Assembly (NCBI GenBank): GCA_031552995.1
Contig: JAVBMB010000031.1
Location: 1-33,931, forward strand
Origin: JAVBMB01 sp031552995
Lineage (GTDB): Bacteria > Bacillota > Clostridia > Oscillospirales > Butyricicoccaceae
DNA length: 33,931 bases
Direction of reading: 5' to 3'
In this document: positions 33,037 through 33,931 of the stretch, piece after piece
Numbering within the stretch: the first letter of the stretch is position 1
Layout: each line of letters opens with the position of its first letter
The notes under the pieces: generated by a model
The model's database searches: none
What the model was told of the DNA's origin: nothing
What the model saw: only the letters and a program-made list of their open reading frames with translations
Made by a program: the position numbers and the translations under genes

Positions 33037-33681
33037 TCACCTTTCGGCTATCTGCCCGGTCAAATGACGGGATAAGGCAGCCAGCTGCGTCGCCATATCT
33101 TCATTCTGAACAAGTACGCCACTCGGCACATGCAGATGAACAGGGGCAAAATTCCAAACGGCCAAAATGCCGCTTTGTACCATAATGTCGCACACAGCCT
33201 GCGCCTGTGACGCCGGAACTGTGATGATGCCCATGTGGATGTGCAGCCGCGCGCACATGGAGGGCAGCTTTTCCATAGGGAAAATCGTCTTCCCGTCCTC
33301 GGCCGTTCCCGCAATGTTAGCATCTGCATCAAACGCCGCGACTATACGCACGCCGTGTACTTCAAAGCCTCTGTAGGAAAGCAGCGCCCGGCCCAGCCTG
33401 CCCGCGCCGACGAGTATAGCGTCATTGTTGTTGTGGTAACCAAGGTATTCGCCGATGCTGTCTATGAGGGCGTCCACAGCAAACCCTTTACGCGGCTTGC
33501 CGGGGCTGGCGCTCACCGCAGCGAGGTCTTTGCGCACCTGTATTTCGTTGAATCCCATTGCCGCGGCAATTGTGGACGCCGCTACATATTCGACTTTGCC
33601 CTTTTGCAACCCCTTAAGAAAGCTGTAATAGTTTGGCAAGCGCCTGAATGCTTGTACCGATAGGATGTTTTCCCGCTCCAT
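33037..33681 (-). CDS. rex: Rex-family redox-sensing repressor
   Basis: Rex binds DNA when NAD+ is high and lets go when NADH rises. This 214-residue protein has the N-terminal winged helix (LPNYYSFLKGL, MGFNEIQVRKDL), a Rossmann motif GAGRLGRAL (about 92-100), AAFDADANIAG, and the C-terminal Rex pattern GILAVWNFAPVHLHVP. The region right after the recognition helix differs from canonical Rex: instead of SYFGEFG.RGVGY it reads AAVSASPGKPRKGFAV. The ATG at 33681 follows AGAGG at proper spacing; the in-frame GTG at 33690 overlaps the ribosome site. It heads a two-gene unit with lysR, with its own promoter and an operator. Confidence 0.92.
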   Translation of the reverse strand: MERENILSVQAFRRLPNYYSFLKGLQKGKVEYVAASTIAAAMGFNEIQVRKDLAAVSASPGKPRKGFAVDALIDSIGEYLGYHNNNDAILVGAGRLGRALLSYRGFEVHGVRIVAAFDADANIAGTAEDGKTIFPMEKLPSMCARLHIHMGIITVPASQAQAVCDIMVQSGILAVWNFAPVHLHVPSGVLVQNEDMATQLAALSRHLTGQIAER

Positions 33682-33704
33682 ATATGTCACCTCTTTGCTC
33701 GGGG

Positions 33705-33726
33705 TATCGATATTCTGTTATCGATA
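33705..33726. promoter_or_regulatory. Operator TATCGATA-N6-TATCGATA, rex copy
   Basis: TATCGATA at 33705-33712 and 33719-33726 flank TTCTGT. It lies between the rex promoter's -10 and the start codon, where a bound protein would block transcription; autoregulation is typical of Rex. Confidence 0.6.
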
Positions 33727-33738
33727 ATTACTGCCTTT

Positions 33739-33767
33739 ATCATATCCCAATCAGGCGTATCCGTCAA
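33739..33767 (-). promoter_or_regulatory. Promoter for rex-lysR
   Basis: On the minus strand TTGACG (33767-33762), a 17-base spacer and TATGAT (33744-33739) match 5 of 6 consensus bases each. From 33768 to the window end no gene or element was seen. Confidence 0.7.
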
Positions 33768-33931
33768 CATAATTGATAGGAATGTACACGAAATAATTAT
33801 CCCGGCTGCTGCCGCGGGGATTGGCGGGCATGGATTTGAGATACCTATGCGGTATGCAAAAAAAGTAAACAATTTTTCTGCGAGCGCGCAAGGCATACTT
33901 CAATCATGCCGGGCTTGACCATTCAAGACCC

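Noticed and set aside
33687..33896. 69-codon minus-strand frame upstream of rex
   Set aside because: It overlaps the rex promoter and operator, has no ribosome site and a low-quality translation.
1..33931. CRISPR array, transposon, prophage or integron
   Set aside because: No regularly spaced repeats, transposase, integrase or phage structural genes were found in any frame; the only repeats are the two hairpin pairs and the 14-base tandem repeat at 31994-32021.

Overview
The window looks like chromosomal DNA of a spore-forming anaerobic Firmicute of class Clostridia, probably a relative of Oscillospirales/Ruminococcaceae with fairly high GC. The support is internal: the sporulation genes gpr and spoIIP, rpsT next to gpr, Gram-positive promoters and GGAGG ribosome sites, an S-layer-homology protein, an [FeFe]-hydrogenase with NADH-type subunits, and fermentative butyrate-kinase-type enzymes. 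No plasmid, phage, transposase, CRISPR, rRNA or tRNA signature was seen.

Layout. 1-3.0 kb: a PduL-type phosphotransacylase (-) diverges from a membrane hybrid histidine kinase (+). 3.0-3.6 kb: a decayed AT-rich lipoprotein gene. 3.6-8.3 kb: a two-gene ABC transporter operon (-) whose permease carries a 500-residue heptad-repeat coiled coil. 8.5-13.1 kb: a compact buk-ptb-iorA-iorB operon (+) with a clear promoter and terminator. It encodes an apparent route from aryl- or branched-chain 2-oxo acids to acyl-CoA, acyl-phosphate and ATP. 13.1-15.9 kb: a secreted S-layer-anchored protein with two C39-like peptidase domains. 15.9-19.3 kb: a hairpin-rich convergent region, rpsT (-), gpr and spoIIP (+), and a cyclophilin (-). 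19.6-23.1 kb: a RocB-like M20 peptidase (-) divergent from a MATE exporter (+).

23.1-24.6 kb is a gene graveyard: repeated hairpins, an unidentified open fragment, the 3' part of a methyltransferase gene and a frameshifted remnant of the alcohol-dehydrogenase domain of AdhE.

24.6-33.7 kb (all -) is the most interesting part. A rex-lysR unit ends in a strong terminator. It is followed by a hydrogenase operon: a group-C-like sensory [FeFe]-hydrogenase with a PAS domain, a SpoIIE-type PP2C phosphatase, HydC (NuoE-like), HydB (NuoF-like), catalytic HydA, and a small [2Fe-2S] protein. A 22-bp element, TATCGATA-N6-TATCGATA, occurs both at the rex promoter and over the -35 of the candidate hydrogenase-operon promoter. 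The Rex protein is divergent just after its recognition helix. Together this suggests a self-contained circuit that senses NADH/NAD+ (Rex) and perhaps H2 (sensory hydrogenase plus phosphatase) and adjusts an NADH/ferredoxin-linked hydrogenase. The [FeFe] maturases and any kinase or anti-sigma partner of the phosphatase are not in the window.

All identifications come from reading translated sequence and motifs by eye; no database search was run.
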